Source: Paraburkholderia adhaesiva | GTDB lineage: Bacteria > Pseudomonadota > Gammaproteobacteria > Burkholderiales > Burkholderiaceae | Direction: 5' to 3' | Assembly: GCF_021390575.1 (NCBI RefSeq) | Contig: NZ_JAJEJQ010000001.1 | Location: 992,001 to 1,056,000 of the forward strand | Length of the DNA stretch: 64,000 nucleotides | In this document: positions 9,375-17,966 of the stretch, one piece after another | How the letters are laid out: each line of letters starts with the position of its first letter | How positions within the stretch are numbered: the first letter of the stretch is position 1 | The notes under the pieces: generated by a model | Databases searched by the model: none | The model's input: the letters and a program-made list of their open reading frames with translations, nothing else | Told to the model about the DNA's origin: nothing | Program-made: the position numbers and the translations under genes

Positions 9375-10649
9375 TTAACTCTTGCGTCCCGCAGCGCGGT
9401 AGCCGATGTCGTGGCGATACTGCATGCCATCGAACGAGATGCGGTTCACGGTCTCGTAAGCCACCGATTGCGCGCTGCGCACCGAATCCGCGAGGCCGAC
9501 CACGCACAGCACGCGGCCACCCGCCGTGACGAGCTTGCCGTCGACGAACTGCGTGCCCGCGTGGAACGTCACCGAATCGTCGGTTTCCGCGGGGATGTCG
9601 CTGATGCGGTCGCCCTTGCGCGGCGTCTCGGGATAGTTGTGCGCGGCGAGCACGACACCAAGCGCCGTGCGCCGGTCCCATTCGAGTTCGATCTGGTTCA
9701 GCGTGCCTGCGATCGCATGCTCGACGACCTTCGAGAAGTCACCCTTCAGGCGCGCCATGATCGGCTGCGTTTCGGGGTCGCCCATGCGGCAGTTGAATTC
9801 GAGCGTCTTCGGGTTGCCTTGCGCGTCGATCATGAGACCGGCGTACAGGAAGCCCGTGTAGCGGATGCCTTCCTTCTCCATGCCCGCGACGGTCGGCAGG
9901 ATGATTTCGCGCATCACGCGCGCGTGCAGCTGCGGCGTGACGATCGGCGCGGGCGAGTAGGCGCCCATGCCGCCCGTGTTCGGGCCCTGGTCGGCGTCCA
10001 TGAGGCGCTTGTGGTCCTGGCTCGAAGCGAGCGGCAGCACGTGCTTGCCGTCCACCATCACGATGAAGCTCGCTTCCTCGCCCGCGAGGAATTCCTCGAT
10101 CACGACGCGCGCGCCGGCGTCGCCGAGCTTGTTGTCGGCGAGCATCATGTCGATGGCCTGATGCGCTTCTTCCAGCGACATCGCCACGACCACGCCCTTG
10201 CCCGCGGCGAGGCCGTCGGCCTTGATCACGATGGGGGCGCCGTTCTTTTCGACGTAGGCGTGCGCGGCGGCGGCGTCGGAGAACGTCTCGTAGGCGGCCG
10301 TGGGCAGGCCGTGGCGCTTCATGAACGCCTTGGCGAAATCCTTCGAGCTTTCGAGCTGCGCGGCTTCCTTCGTCGGGCCGAACACCTTCAGGCCGCGCGA
10401 GCGGAACACGTTGACGATGCCGGCCGCGAGCGGCGCTTCCGGCCCGACCACGGTGAGCGCGACCTGCTCGCGCTCGACGAAGTCGGCGAGCTCGTTGATG
10501 TCCGTGATGTCGACGTTGGCGAGCCGCTCGTCCTGCGCGGTGCCGCCGTTGCCGGGTGCGACGTAGACGAGCTGCACGCGCGGCGACTGGGCGAGCTTCC
10601 ACGCCAGCGCATGTTCGCGGCCGCCAGAACCGACGACGAGTAACTTCAT
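9375..10649 (-). CDS. purD: Phosphoribosylamine-glycine ligase
   Basis: 424 residues from the ATG at 10649 (MKLLVVGSGGREHALAWK); the upstream in-frame extension is a low-complexity artefact of a 9-bp tandem repeat. GSGGREHA is the N-domain signature. An ATP-grasp domain follows, with KADGLAAGKGV, DHKRLMDADQGPNTGGMGAYSP and EFNCRMGDPETQ. It is the second step of de novo purine synthesis (GAR synthetase). It lies downstream of the yebC-like gene across a 144-base gap. Confidence 0.96.
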   Translation of the reverse strand: MKLLVVGSGGREHALAWKLAQSPRVQLVYVAPGNGGTAQDERLANVDITDINELADFVEREQVALTVVGPEAPLAAGIVNVFRSRGLKVFGPTKEAAQLESSKDFAKAFMKRHGLPTAAYETFSDAAAAHAYVEKNGAPIVIKADGLAAGKGVVVAMSLEEAHQAIDMMLADNKLGDAGARVVIEEFLAGEEASFIVMVDGKHVLPLASSQDHKRLMDADQGPNTGGMGAYSPAPIVTPQLHARVMREIILPTVAGMEKEGIRYTGFLYAGLMIDAQGNPKTLEFNCRMGDPETQPIMARLKGDFSKVVEHAIAGTLNQIELEWDRRTALGVVLAAHNYPETPRKGDRISDIPAETDDSVTFHAGTQFVDGKLVTAGGRVLCVVGLADSVRSAQSVAYETVNRISFDGMQYRHDIGYRAAGRKS

Positions 10650-10659
10650 TTGAATCCCC

Positions 10660-10686
10660 GAAAGACCTGAAAGGCCAGAAAGACCA
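10660..10686. repeat. 9-bp tandem repeat in the purD leader
   Basis: Three near-identical copies, GAAAGACCT, GAAAGGCCA and GAAAGACCA, directly upstream of purD. On the minus strand this is a pyrimidine-rich tract (TTTCTGGTC units) ending close to the start codon. Confidence 0.7.
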
Positions 10687-10793
10687 GAAAACAGTGACGG
10701 CCGACGCACGAGCGCCGGCCGCGGTAACACGATGGGGCGACGCCGCCCCTCAGCACGACCGGCACGACGCCCATGCGTCGTGCCGCCCGGAAA

Positions 10794-11522
10794 TCATTCG
10801 TCGACGATCGACGCGTTGGTGTAGACCTCCTGGACGTCGTCCAGGTTTTCCAGCGCGTCCAGCAGCTTTTGCATCTTCACGGCATCGTCGCCCGTGAACT
10901 CGACTTCAGTTTGAGGCTTCATGGTGACTTCCGCCATTTCCGCCTTGAAGCCCGCGGCTTCGAGCGCTTCCTTGACCTTCGTGAAGTCGAACGGCGGGCA
11001 GACCACTTCGATACTGCCGTCGTCGTTCGTCACGACGTCGTCGGCGCCCGCTTCGAGCGCGGCGTCCATGAGCTTGTCCTCGGGCGTGCCCGGTGCAAAC
11101 ACGAACTGGCCGACGTGATCGAACATGAACGCCACCGAGCCGTCCGTGCCCATGTTGCCGCCGAACTTCGAGAACGCGTGGCGAACTTCCGCGACGGTGC
11201 GGGTGCGGTTGTCGGTCATCGTATCGACGATGACGGCCGCGCCGCCGATGCCGTAGCCTTCGTAGCGGATTTCCTCGTAGTTCGCGCCGTCGACGCCGCC
11301 CACGCCACGCTGGATCGCGCGGTTGATGTTGTCCTTGGGCATGTTGGCGTCGTACGCCTTGTCGACGGCCAGGCGCAGACGCGGGTTGGTGTCGATATCA
11401 CCCCCGCCCATGCGTGCGGCCACCTGGATTTCCTTGATGAGCCGCGTCCAGATCTTGCCGCGCTTCGCGTCAGCAGCCGCCTTCTTGTGCTTGATGTTGG
11501 CCCATTTCGAATGACCCGCCAT
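10794..11522 (-). CDS. YebC/PmpR family protein
   Basis: 242 residues, starting with the canonical [23 protein letters not shown] and containing [11 protein letters not shown] and [25 protein letters not shown] sequence, typical of YebC. The family has been described as a DNA-binding regulator (PmpR in Pseudomonas) and more recently as a translation factor relieving ribosome stalling on polyproline; which applies here cannot be read from sequence. The upstream region 11523-12106 carries an 11-bp tandem repeat array. Confidence 0.94.
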   Translation of the reverse strand: MAGHSKWANIKHKKAAADAKRGKIWTRLIKEIQVAARMGGGDIDTNPRLRLAVDKAYDANMPKDNINRAIQRGVGGVDGANYEEIRYEGYGIGGAAVIVDTMTDNRTRTVAEVRHAFSKFGGNMGTDGSVAFMFDHVGQFVFAPGTPEDKLMDAALEAGADDVVTNDDGSIEVVCPPFDFTKVKEALEAAGFKAEMAEVTMKPQTEVEFTGDDAVKMQKLLDALENLDDVQEVYTNASIVDE

Positions 11523-11917
11523 ACGTTTCTCCGTCGCACGCTCTTCTCGCGTGCATGGTGCAATGTGCAGTTGTCTATGCGTGTTCGCGGGCGCGGCCGC
11601 GCAGATCCGCCGGTGCGGCCTTTGTGCCCATGATTGTCCTGTCCGCCCTGAACGTGGTGAATGCGGCAGATGCGGCGCCAGGCACCGTCCGGTCTGCGGC
11701 TCGAAGCACACGTTGGCGGCCGGCTGCGGCGCGTGTCCGGCTTATCTGTGCGGCATGGGTGCGGTGCTTGTGCCATGCACGCCATGCAGCGAGCGCGCCG
11801 GACGCCCGTTCAGGTGGATCTGAATTTTATCACGCGGGGCTCTACGTCCGTGGCCCCGGTTGGGGGATTGGCCGTTTCAGGAAGCAAGCGGGAGCAGGCG
11901 GCTTGCCCGACGTGCGA

Positions 11918-12016
11918 CGCAACTGCGGCGCAACTGCAACGCAGATGCAGCGCAAACGCAGCGCAAACGCAGCGCAAACGCAGCGCAAACGCACCGCAAA
12001 CGCAGCGCGGGTGCGA
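11918..12016. repeat. 11-bp tandem repeat array (consensus CGCAAACGCAG)
   Basis: Nine head-to-tail 11-bp units in the 584-base gap between yebC-like and upp. The five units from 11951 to 12005 are almost perfect; 11918-11950 and 12006-12016 are degenerate. The gap contains no supported gene. The array lies upstream of the yebC-like gene and downstream of the upp stop. Confidence 0.9.
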
Positions 12017-12106
12017 CTTCGCGGGGATTTACGCCGCCCGGCGATGCTTGCCGGTTCCCTGCCGTTCGGGTTGTTCCGCGAAGGCAGGGGACAGGGCGCA
12101 CCGCCG

Positions 12107-12757
12107 TCAGTTCTTCGTACCGAAGAGCCGGTCACCCGCATCGCCGAGGCCCGGCACGATGTACGCGTGCTCGTTCAGGTGCGAGTCGAGGGAGGCGACG
12201 TAGAGTTTCACGTCCGGGTGTGCGTTCTGGAACACCTCGACGCCCTCGGGCGCCGCGACGAGCGCGAGGAACGAGATGCGTTCGCCCGGCACACCGCGGC
12301 GTTTGAGCACGTCGATCGCGTGCGCCGCCGAGTACCCGGTCGCCACCATCGGATCGCAGAGGATGAAGTGGCGGTCTTCGAGGTCGGGCAGACGCACGAG
12401 GTATTCGACCGGGCGATGATCGTCGGCGCGGTAGACGCCGATATGGCCCACGCGTGCCGAGGGGACCAGTTCGAGCAGCCCGTCCGACATGCCAATGCCC
12501 GCGCGCAGCACCGGCACGATGGCGAGCTTCTTGCCCGCGATGACGGGTGCGTCCACCTCGACGAGCGGCGTGCGTACGCGCCGCGTCGTGACCGGCAGGT
12601 CGCGCGTGATCTCGTAGCCCATCAGCAGCGTGATTTCGCGCAGCAGTTCGCGGAACGTCCGTGTGGATGTGTCCGTGTCGCGCATGTGGGTGAGCTTGTG
12701 CTGGATCAGCGGGTGATCGAGGATGAAGAGGTTGGGAAAGCGGCTGTCCTGTTTCAT
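12107..12757 (-). CDS. upp: Uracil phosphoribosyltransferase
   Basis: 216 residues from the ATG at 12757 ([22 protein letters not shown]). [15 protein letters not shown] and the PRPP-binding [10 protein letters not shown] motif, plus the C-terminal [16 protein letters not shown], are diagnostic. It salvages uracil to UMP with PRPP in the cytosol. It is divergent from the SDR gene at 13148; the 390 bases between hold no recognisable gene and should contain both promoters. Confidence 0.96.
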   Translation of the reverse strand: MKQDSRFPNLFILDHPLIQHKLTHMRDTDTSTRTFRELLREITLLMGYEITRDLPVTTRRVRTPLVEVDAPVIAGKKLAIVPVLRAGIGMSDGLLELVPSARVGHIGVYRADDHRPVEYLVRLPDLEDRHFILCDPMVATGYSAAHAIDVLKRRGVPGERISFLALVAAPEGVEVFQNAHPDVKLYVASLDSHLNEHAYIVPGLGDAGDRLFGTKN

Positions 12758-13147
12758 GGCGGGGCGCACAAGGCTGCAAGAGGGATCGGGGAGTCGGGAA
12801 ATCGGCGGTTGACGCCGTGCGGCGTGGCCGCGCGCGGCAGGTGGCCGGACAGGCAGTCCGGCGCGGCATGAGCCGCGCACAAGCCGCGCTACAGGCGCAA
12901 GTATACGAAAATTCCCCCTCGTCCGGCAGGCTTGCGCCGGGCCGCGCGCGGGTGTCGCGGATGCAGGCGGAGCGTGGCGAGGCGGGGAACGTCGGGCGCG
13001 ATGCCCGCGATTCTTCTAGAATCCGGAAAGGATGGGCCGCCTGCCGCAGACGGCCGTCACGAAAGCGTTACGTAACCTGCGACGACCGACTCACAAAAGC
13101 CGCGCCATGAAGGCGCCGGCAAACACGAAAGAAAGGACTGGGCAACG

Positions 13148-13927
13148 ATGGACATGGGCATCGCAGGACGCAGCGCGCTGGTGTGCGCGGCAAGCAAGGG
13201 GCTCGGCCGGGGCTGCGCCGAGGCGCTTGCCGAAGAAGGCGTCAACGTCACGATCGTCGCGCGCACCATTGAGACACTCGAGGAAACCGCCGCGCAAATC
13301 CGTGCACGCACCGGCGTCGAGGTGAAAACCGTCGCGTGCGACATCACCACGGCCGAGGGCCGCGCCGCCGCGCTTGCGGTGTGCGGCCAGACGGACATCC
13401 TCGTCAACAACGCAGGCGGGCCGCCGCCCGGCGACTTCCGTACCTACACGCACGAAGCGTGGACCGCCGCGCTCGAGGCCAACATGCTCACACCGATCGC
13501 GCTGATCCAGGCCACCATCGACGGCATGATCGCGCGCGGCTTTGGGCGCATCGTCAACATCACGAGTTCGTCCGTGAAGGCGCCCATCGATGTGCTCGGC
13601 CTCTCGAACGGCGCGCGCTCGGGGCTGACTGGTTTTGTCGCGGGCATCGCGCGCCAGGTCGCCGCGACTGGCGTCACGATCAACAACCTGCTGCCGGGCG
13701 CGTTCGACACCGATCGCATCCGGGCCACCCTCGTCGCTCAGGCCAAGGCGAACACCATCTCGTTCGACGAAATGCGCGAGCGCCGCCTCGAGTCGATTCC
13801 CGCGCGCCGCCTCGGCACGCCCGATGAATTCGGCCGCGCCTGCGCATTCCTGTGTAGCGTCCATGCGGGCTATATCACCGGGCAAAACTGGCTGCTCGAC
13901 GGCGGCGCTTTCCCGGGCACGTTCTGA
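13148..13927 (+). CDS. SDR-fold protein lacking the canonical Tyr-Lys active site
   Basis: 259 residues with the Rossmann glycine motif altered to AASKGLGRG and NNAGG in place. Where classical short-chain dehydrogenases have YxxxK, this sequence reads SNGAR (GLSNGARSGLTG), so the catalytic Tyr and Lys appear replaced by Ser and Arg. This matches a known divergent subgroup of ketoacyl-reductase-like SDR proteins with imperfect motifs. The C-terminal GQNWLLDGGAFPGTF is typical of SDRs. Substrate unknown; it may be a reductase with other catalytic residues or a non-catalytic binder. It precedes mgsA by 82 bases on the same strand. Confidence 0.88.
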   Translation: MDMGIAGRSALVCAASKGLGRGCAEALAEEGVNVTIVARTIETLEETAAQIRARTGVEVKTVACDITTAEGRAAALAVCGQTDILVNNAGGPPPGDFRTYTHEAWTAALEANMLTPIALIQATIDGMIARGFGRIVNITSSSVKAPIDVLGLSNGARSGLTGFVAGIARQVAATGVTINNLLPGAFDTDRIRATLVAQAKANTISFDEMRERRLESIPARRLGTPDEFGRACAFLCSVHAGYITGQNWLLDGGAFPGTF

Positions 13928-14009
13928 GCCACGGGTTTGATCGCCCAGCCCATTTCGTAGCGCATCTGGTCGTCCATCCCTCCAACCCGAAAGAAGGAGC
14001 ACCGAAGAC

Positions 14010-14399
14010 ATGGCAACTCGCGTCGCGCTGATCGCGCACGACCACAAGAAGGACGACATCGTCAAACTGGCCGGCGAATACGCCGATACGCTGCGTCGCT
14101 GCGAGCTGATCGCGACAGGCACGACAGGCTCGCGCATCGAGGCGGCGCACGGGCTTCCCGTCGAGCGCATGCTCTCGGGCCCGCATGGCGGTGACCTGCA
14201 GATCGGCGCGCAGCTCGCGGAGGGCCGCGTCAGCATGGTGATTTTCCTTCGCGACCCGATGACGCCGCAGCCGCACGAACCGGACATCAACGCACTCGTG
14301 CGCGCGTGCGACGTGCACAACGTGCCGTGCGCGACAAACATCGCGACGGCGCGCATGCTGCTGGAAGCACTGAAGCTGCACGTCGCCGGCACGGTTTGA
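14010..14399 (+). CDS. mgsA: Methylglyoxal synthase
   Basis: 129 residues with all family motifs: IAHDHKKDD near the N-terminus, GTTG (37-40), [12 protein letters not shown] and [15 protein letters not shown]. It converts dihydroxyacetone phosphate to methylglyoxal and phosphate, a bypass relieving sugar-phosphate stress. AAGAAGGAG upstream of the ATG is a good ribosome-binding site. Confidence 0.95.
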   Translation: MATRVALIAHDHKKDDIVKLAGEYADTLRRCELIATGTTGSRIEAAHGLPVERMLSGPHGGDLQIGAQLAEGRVSMVIFLRDPMTPQPHEPDINALVRACDVHNVPCATNIATARMLLEALKLHVAGTV

Positions 14400-14441
14400 G
14401 CCGAGCGCCGCGCCACGACGAACACAGCAAACTTTGTGTGG

Positions 14442-14529
14442 GATGGGACCAGGCGCTAAAGCGCCGAGTCCCATCGACAGCTCTGCATGGGACGGGACTA
14501 AGCGCTAAAGTGCTAAGTCCCATCGACAG
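14442..14529 (+). repeat. Two tandem covarying hairpin repeats ahead of the quinone oxidoreductase RBS
   Basis: Unit 1 is 14442-14480: outer arms GATGGGAC/GTCCCATC around the inner stem GGCGCT-AA-AGCGCC, then GACAG. Unit 2 is 14485-14529: GCATGGGAC, arms GGGACT/AGTCCC, inner AGCGCT-AA-AGTGCT, then GACAG. The last GACAG runs directly into AGGAG, the ribosome-binding site of the gene at 14538. The same repeat family recurs at 27207-27394 with different but still complementary arms. Confidence 0.88.
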
Positions 14530-14537
14530 GAGACACC

Positions 14538-15512
14538 ATGAGCAAGGCAATCCAGATCGAGCAGACCGGCGGCCCCGAAGTCATGAAGTGGGTGGACGTC
14601 GAAGTGGGTGAACCGGGCGTTGGGCAGGTGCGTCTTTCGCAGACCGCGTGCGGCCTCAACTATATCGACGTGTATTTCCGCACGGGTCTTTACCCGCAGC
14701 CGCTGCCTGCCGGGCTCGGCATGGAGGCGGCGGGCGCGGTGACGGCGGTCGGGCCGGGCGTGACGGACCTGAAAGTGGGCGATCGCGTCGCTTACGTGGC
14801 GCGGCCGCCTGGCGCGTATGCGCAGGACCGCGTGCTGCGCGCCGACCAGGTGATCCGTCTGCCCGATGCAATCAGCGACGAGGCCGCCGCGTCGATCATG
14901 CTCCAGGGCCTCACGGCGCAATATCTGCTGCGCCGCACGTATCGCGTGCAGCCCGGCGACACGATCCTGATCCAGGCCGCCGCGGGCGGCGTGGGGCTTC
15001 TCGTTTGCCAGTGGGCGAAAGCGCTTGGCGCGACAGTGATCGGCACGGTGGGCTCCGATGAGAAAGCGCAGATCGCCAAGGCGCACGGCTGCGATCACCC
15101 GATTGTCTACACGCGCGAGGACTTCGCCGCGCGCGTGCGCGAGATCACGAACGGCGCGGGCGTGCCGGTGGTGTACGACTCGATCGGCAAGGATACGTAT
15201 TCGAAATCGCTCGAGTGTCTCGCACCGCTTGGCATGTTCGTGAGCTTCGGCAACGCATCGGGGAAGCTGCCGCCGATCGATTCGCTGGACCTCTCCGCTC
15301 GCGGCTCGCTCTTCTTCACGCGCCCGACGCTCTTCACCTACATCGCAAAACGCGCGGACTACGAAGCGATGGCGGCTGAACTCTTCGAGGTCGTTGCTTC
15401 GGGCAAGGTGAAAACGTCAATTAACCAGCGTTATGCGTTGAAGGATGTTGGGCAGGCGCATGCGGATCTTGAAGCGCGCCGCACGACTGGGTCGACTATT
15501 CTCGTTCCCTGA
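14538..15512 (+). CDS. NADPH:quinone oxidoreductase (zeta-crystallin type)
   Basis: 324-residue medium-chain dehydrogenase/reductase lacking zinc ligands, typical of Qor. It has an N-terminal GroES-like fold with CGLNYIDVYFRTGLYP and LGMEAAGAVTAVG, then the Rossmann segment with AAAGGVGLLVCQWAKALGA. It reduces quinones with NADPH, probably in the cytosol. The ATG at 14538 follows AGGAG immediately after a tandem hairpin array, so its translation may be controlled by those structures. A degenerate copy of its 3' end lies at 17043-17212. Confidence 0.92.
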   Translation: MSKAIQIEQTGGPEVMKWVDVEVGEPGVGQVRLSQTACGLNYIDVYFRTGLYPQPLPAGLGMEAAGAVTAVGPGVTDLKVGDRVAYVARPPGAYAQDRVLRADQVIRLPDAISDEAAASIMLQGLTAQYLLRRTYRVQPGDTILIQAAAGGVGLLVCQWAKALGATVIGTVGSDEKAQIAKAHGCDHPIVYTREDFAARVREITNGAGVPVVYDSIGKDTYSKSLECLAPLGMFVSFGNASGKLPPIDSLDLSARGSLFFTRPTLFTYIAKRADYEAMAAELFEVVASGKVKTSINQRYALKDVGQAHADLEARRTTGSTILVP

Positions 15513-15549
15513 ACGCTTCCTTCTGCGGGGATCGCCGCAGTGCTCGTAT

Positions 15550-15583
15550 AAGGGAGCGCAAGCTTTGCTTGCGCGCCCTTTTT
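15550..15583 (+). terminator. Rho-independent terminator after the quinone oxidoreductase
   Basis: Stem AAGGGAGCGCAAGC/GCTTGCGCGCCCTT (14 positions, one mismatch) with a TTT loop, followed by a T-run on the plus strand. Confidence 0.85.
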
Positions 15584-15742
15584 CTTTGGGTCATCGAAGA
15601 TAAGCGGGCCACGCGGCCGGACATCCGGGAACGGCGCTTGCTGTCCACTACGCCGCAGCAGAGCATGGCATCCAGGCTATCGCTAAAGCGGATTCGCAGT
15701 ACAGTTGGCGCGAATTCCACGCTCAATCCCGGCATACCTCGT

Positions 15743-15760
15743 CTGTCACTGGATTGACAC
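15743..15760 (+). promoter_or_regulatory. Candidate PhoB box upstream of pstS
   Basis: CTGTCAC-TGGA-TTGACAC has the 7-4-7 layout of a Pho box; the first half matches CTGTCAC fully, the second at 5 of 7. TTGACA at 15754-15759 can also act as -35. It lies 53 bases before the pstS ATG, the expected position for PhoB-activated phosphate genes. Confidence 0.6.
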
Positions 15761-15812
15761 TAACCGCGACTAGTTTCATACGGCAACTTACAAGACTTTC
15801 GAGGAGTCTGTC

Positions 15813-16844
15813 ATGAAGAACCTGTCGATCGTGCTTTGCGTGGCTATCAGTGGACTTGTCGGCGTGCCGGCTCATTCGGCCGATATCACTGGTGCGGGCA
15901 GCACATTCGCCGCGCCCATCTACAACAAGTGGGCCGCGGCGTATCAGAAAGCCGGCGGCGCGCGCGTCAACTATCAAGGTATCGGATCGGCAGGCGGGAT
16001 CAAGCAGATACTCGCCAAAACCATCGACTTCGCCGGCTCCGACGCGCCGATGAAAGATGACGAACTTCAAAAGAATGGCCTGTTCCAGTTCCCGACCGTG
16101 GTTGGGGGCGTCGTGGCCGCGATCAATCTTCCGGGCGTCAAGCCGGGCGAACTGACGTTGTCGGGTCCTGTGCTCGCCGACATCTATCTCGGCAAAATCA
16201 AGAAATGGAACGCGCCCGCCATTGCGGCGCTGAACCCGAACATCAAGTTGCCGGATACGGACATCGCGGTCGTCCGGCGCGCGGATGGCTCGGGCACGAG
16301 TTTCATCTGGACGCACTTCCTGTCGCAAATGAGCCCGGACTGGAAATCGAAGGTCGGTGAAGGCACGACGGTGAGCTGGCCGACCGGAACAGGCGGCAAG
16401 GGCAACGATGGCGTGGCGGCATTCGTGCAGCGTCTTCCGGGTGCCATCGGCTATGTGGAATGGGCGTACGTGAAGCAGAACAAGATGATCTATACCGCGA
16501 TGAAGAACCAGTCGGGCGCGGTCGTCCAGCCAAGTATCGAAACGTTCAAGGCCGCGGCGGCCGGCGCGAACTGGTCGCAGAGTTTCTATCAGATACTGAC
16601 CGATCAGCCTGGGAAGAACGCATGGCCTGTCGTCGGCGCGACGTTCGTGATGCTGCACACGGTGCAGGCCAAGCCGGAACAAGGCACGGAAACACTCAAG
16701 TTCTTCGACTGGGCGTTCAAGAGCGGCGAGCAGGCGGCGCAGGAGCTCGACTACATCTCGCTTCCCGAGTCCGTTGTTAACGAGATTCGCACGCAATGGC
16801 GCGGGAAGGTGAAGGACGCTAGCGGGAAACCGGTTTTCCAGTGA
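15813..16844 (+). CDS. pstS: Phosphate ABC transporter periplasmic binding protein
   Basis: 343 residues. Residues 1-22 form a signal peptide ending in AHSA. The mature protein shows the PstS phosphate-binding pattern: GAGSTFAAP, GIGSAGG, FAGSDAPM and RADGSGTSF. It binds orthophosphate in the periplasm for PstCAB. No pstC, pstA, pstB or phoU follows, so this is an orphan copy; the permease genes must lie elsewhere. A Pho-box-like site precedes it. It sits between the intact quinone oxidoreductase gene and a degraded copy of that gene's 3' end, which suggests insertion by duplication/recombination. Confidence 0.93.
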   Translation: MKNLSIVLCVAISGLVGVPAHSADITGAGSTFAAPIYNKWAAAYQKAGGARVNYQGIGSAGGIKQILAKTIDFAGSDAPMKDDELQKNGLFQFPTVVGGVVAAINLPGVKPGELTLSGPVLADIYLGKIKKWNAPAIAALNPNIKLPDTDIAVVRRADGSGTSFIWTHFLSQMSPDWKSKVGEGTTVSWPTGTGGKGNDGVAAFVQRLPGAIGYVEWAYVKQNKMIYTAMKNQSGAVVQPSIETFKAAAAGANWSQSFYQILTDQPGKNAWPVVGATFVMLHTVQAKPEQGTETLKFFDWAFKSGEQAAQELDYISLPESVVNEIRTQWRGKVKDASGKPVFQ

Positions 16845-17042
16845 TCCGTCGCGGCAACGCGACGACTCGCACGTCACTACGGATTGTCTCGGTGACGATC
16901 TTTCTCTCGTTGTGCTGACTGTGGTTCCCGCTCGAAAGTAGCCACTAAGTAGTCATCTACGCGGCCCTCGCTCCAACAGGAGCAGGGGCCGGCGCACATT
17001 ATCCATTCCTCGCAGATCTGAGAAGAGCCTTCTCTTTTGACC

Positions 17043-17212
17043 TGGTTTGCCAAACGCGCGGACTACAAAGCGATGGCCGCCGAACTCTTCGATGTCGCCG
17101 CTTCGGGCAAGGTAAAACTTCGATTGACCAGCGCCATGCGCTGAAGGACGCCGCGCAGGCGCACGCCGAACTCGAAGCGCACCGCACGACAGGGGCGACC
17201 ATTCTCATTCCC
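17043..17212 (+). pseudogene. Degenerate copy of the 3' end of the quinone oxidoreductase gene
   Basis: The translated text KRADYKAMAAELFDVAASGKV, then after a one-base deletion SIDQRHALKDAAQAHAELEA and TTGATILIP, parallels the C-terminus of the intact protein at 15345-15509 (KRADYEAMAAELFEVVASGKV..., TTGSTILVP). There is no start codon, the frame is shifted, and the stop codon is lost. It is a remnant of about 55 codons, diverged from the intact copy at many positions. Confidence 0.85.
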
Positions 17213-17417
17213 GGAATGCGGCTCGACGTTCTGGACAGATCCAGCAATGCCAGGAATCTTGCCGGCTCGCTTGCTGTCTCGTAGTTGCGGTCAAGAATCT
17301 GCATAACCTCACCCGCACTAATGGGGCGACTGGCCGGCTAATTTGCGCTTGTGCTTGCCCATGTCCCAAGACGCAAAACGCGAAAGCAGATAACCACCGC
17401 AAAAGAACTTGCTTCAT
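17213..17417 (-). pseudogene. Truncated, frameshifted 5' end of a secreted-protein gene
   Basis: From the ATG at 17417 the minus strand encodes a signal-peptide-like N-terminus (MKQVLLRWLSAFAFCVLGHGQAQAQ), then ISRPVAP. A one-base shift in a run of C moves the plausible continuation to ISAGEVMQILDRNYETASE and FLALLDLS. Homology-like sequence stops at the junction with the quinone oxidoreductase remnant. No good ribosome-binding site is seen. Family not recognised. The frameshift could also mean this is chance. Confidence 0.3.
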
Positions 17418-17457
17418 TGACGGTTGCGGTGCAGAACGGCATCGCGTATTTGCCAAC

Positions 17458-17700
17458 TTATTTGCTAAAGAAGACCACTAGAACGGCAGAAATCGCCACG
17501 ACACCTAGAAGCACGGACAAGGGGCCGAAGAAATACTTGGTGAGTTTCATCGCGCGCTCTTTCCCAAGCAAGGAAATCCAGATACGCGCATGACCGTGGT
17601 TTAGCCCCCATGCGGCGACCTTTTCATTGGTCGACAAGAGATAACCAATAACGACGAAACTGATTCCCACGAGAAACATCACGATATTTTGACTGGTCAT
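17458..17700 (-). CDS. Small hypothetical membrane protein
   Basis: 80 residues with two hydrophobic segments (about 6-23 and 58-78) separated by a basic/aromatic stretch with GLNHGHARIWISLLGKERAMKLTKYFFG. Not recognised. Base composition is visibly more A/T-rich than surrounding core genes, in keeping with the accessory islet around it. The ribosome-binding site is weak. Coding status rests on the coherent two-helix membrane profile only. Confidence 0.5.
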   Translation of the reverse strand: MTSQNIVMFLVGISFVVIGYLLSTNEKVAAWGLNHGHARIWISLLGKERAMKLTKYFFGPLSVLLGVVAISAVLVVFFSK

Positions 17701-17966
17701 ATCCGGAAAACTTTGGGAGAGCGATACAGAATCGTCGACTATAGGTTAATTCGGTTGCCTGCCATATCGGATGCGTCTCATTTTTGGGGTGTCCCCGCGC
17801 GGTCCATATACGCGCGTTTTTTCCGCACGTTCGCCCCACCACCAGGTCACGCCACCTCCGCCCGCGTTTACGCGTTTTTTATACGCGCACGCTCACCTTT
17901 AATCCGATCTTGACGCGCAAACCCGTAGTGTTCGATATCTCTCATCCGCTAATGGGGAACACGACA

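Noticed and set aside
9411..10643. Long plus-strand ORF of 410 codons over purD
   Set aside because: It is a high-GC shadow frame rich in Arg, His and Ala; purD on the minus strand has full family motifs.
11918..12016. CRISPR array
   Set aside because: Units are 11 bp, directly tandem with no spacers, and no cas genes are near.
16962..16992. pstS terminator hairpin GGCCC...GGGCC
   Set aside because: Imperfect stem and no T-run afterwards.
17800..17920. KdpE operator (TTTATA-type repeats) upstream of kdp
   Set aside because: A single TTTATA and several ACGCG/TTTTTT tracts are visible, but no convincing paired half sites.
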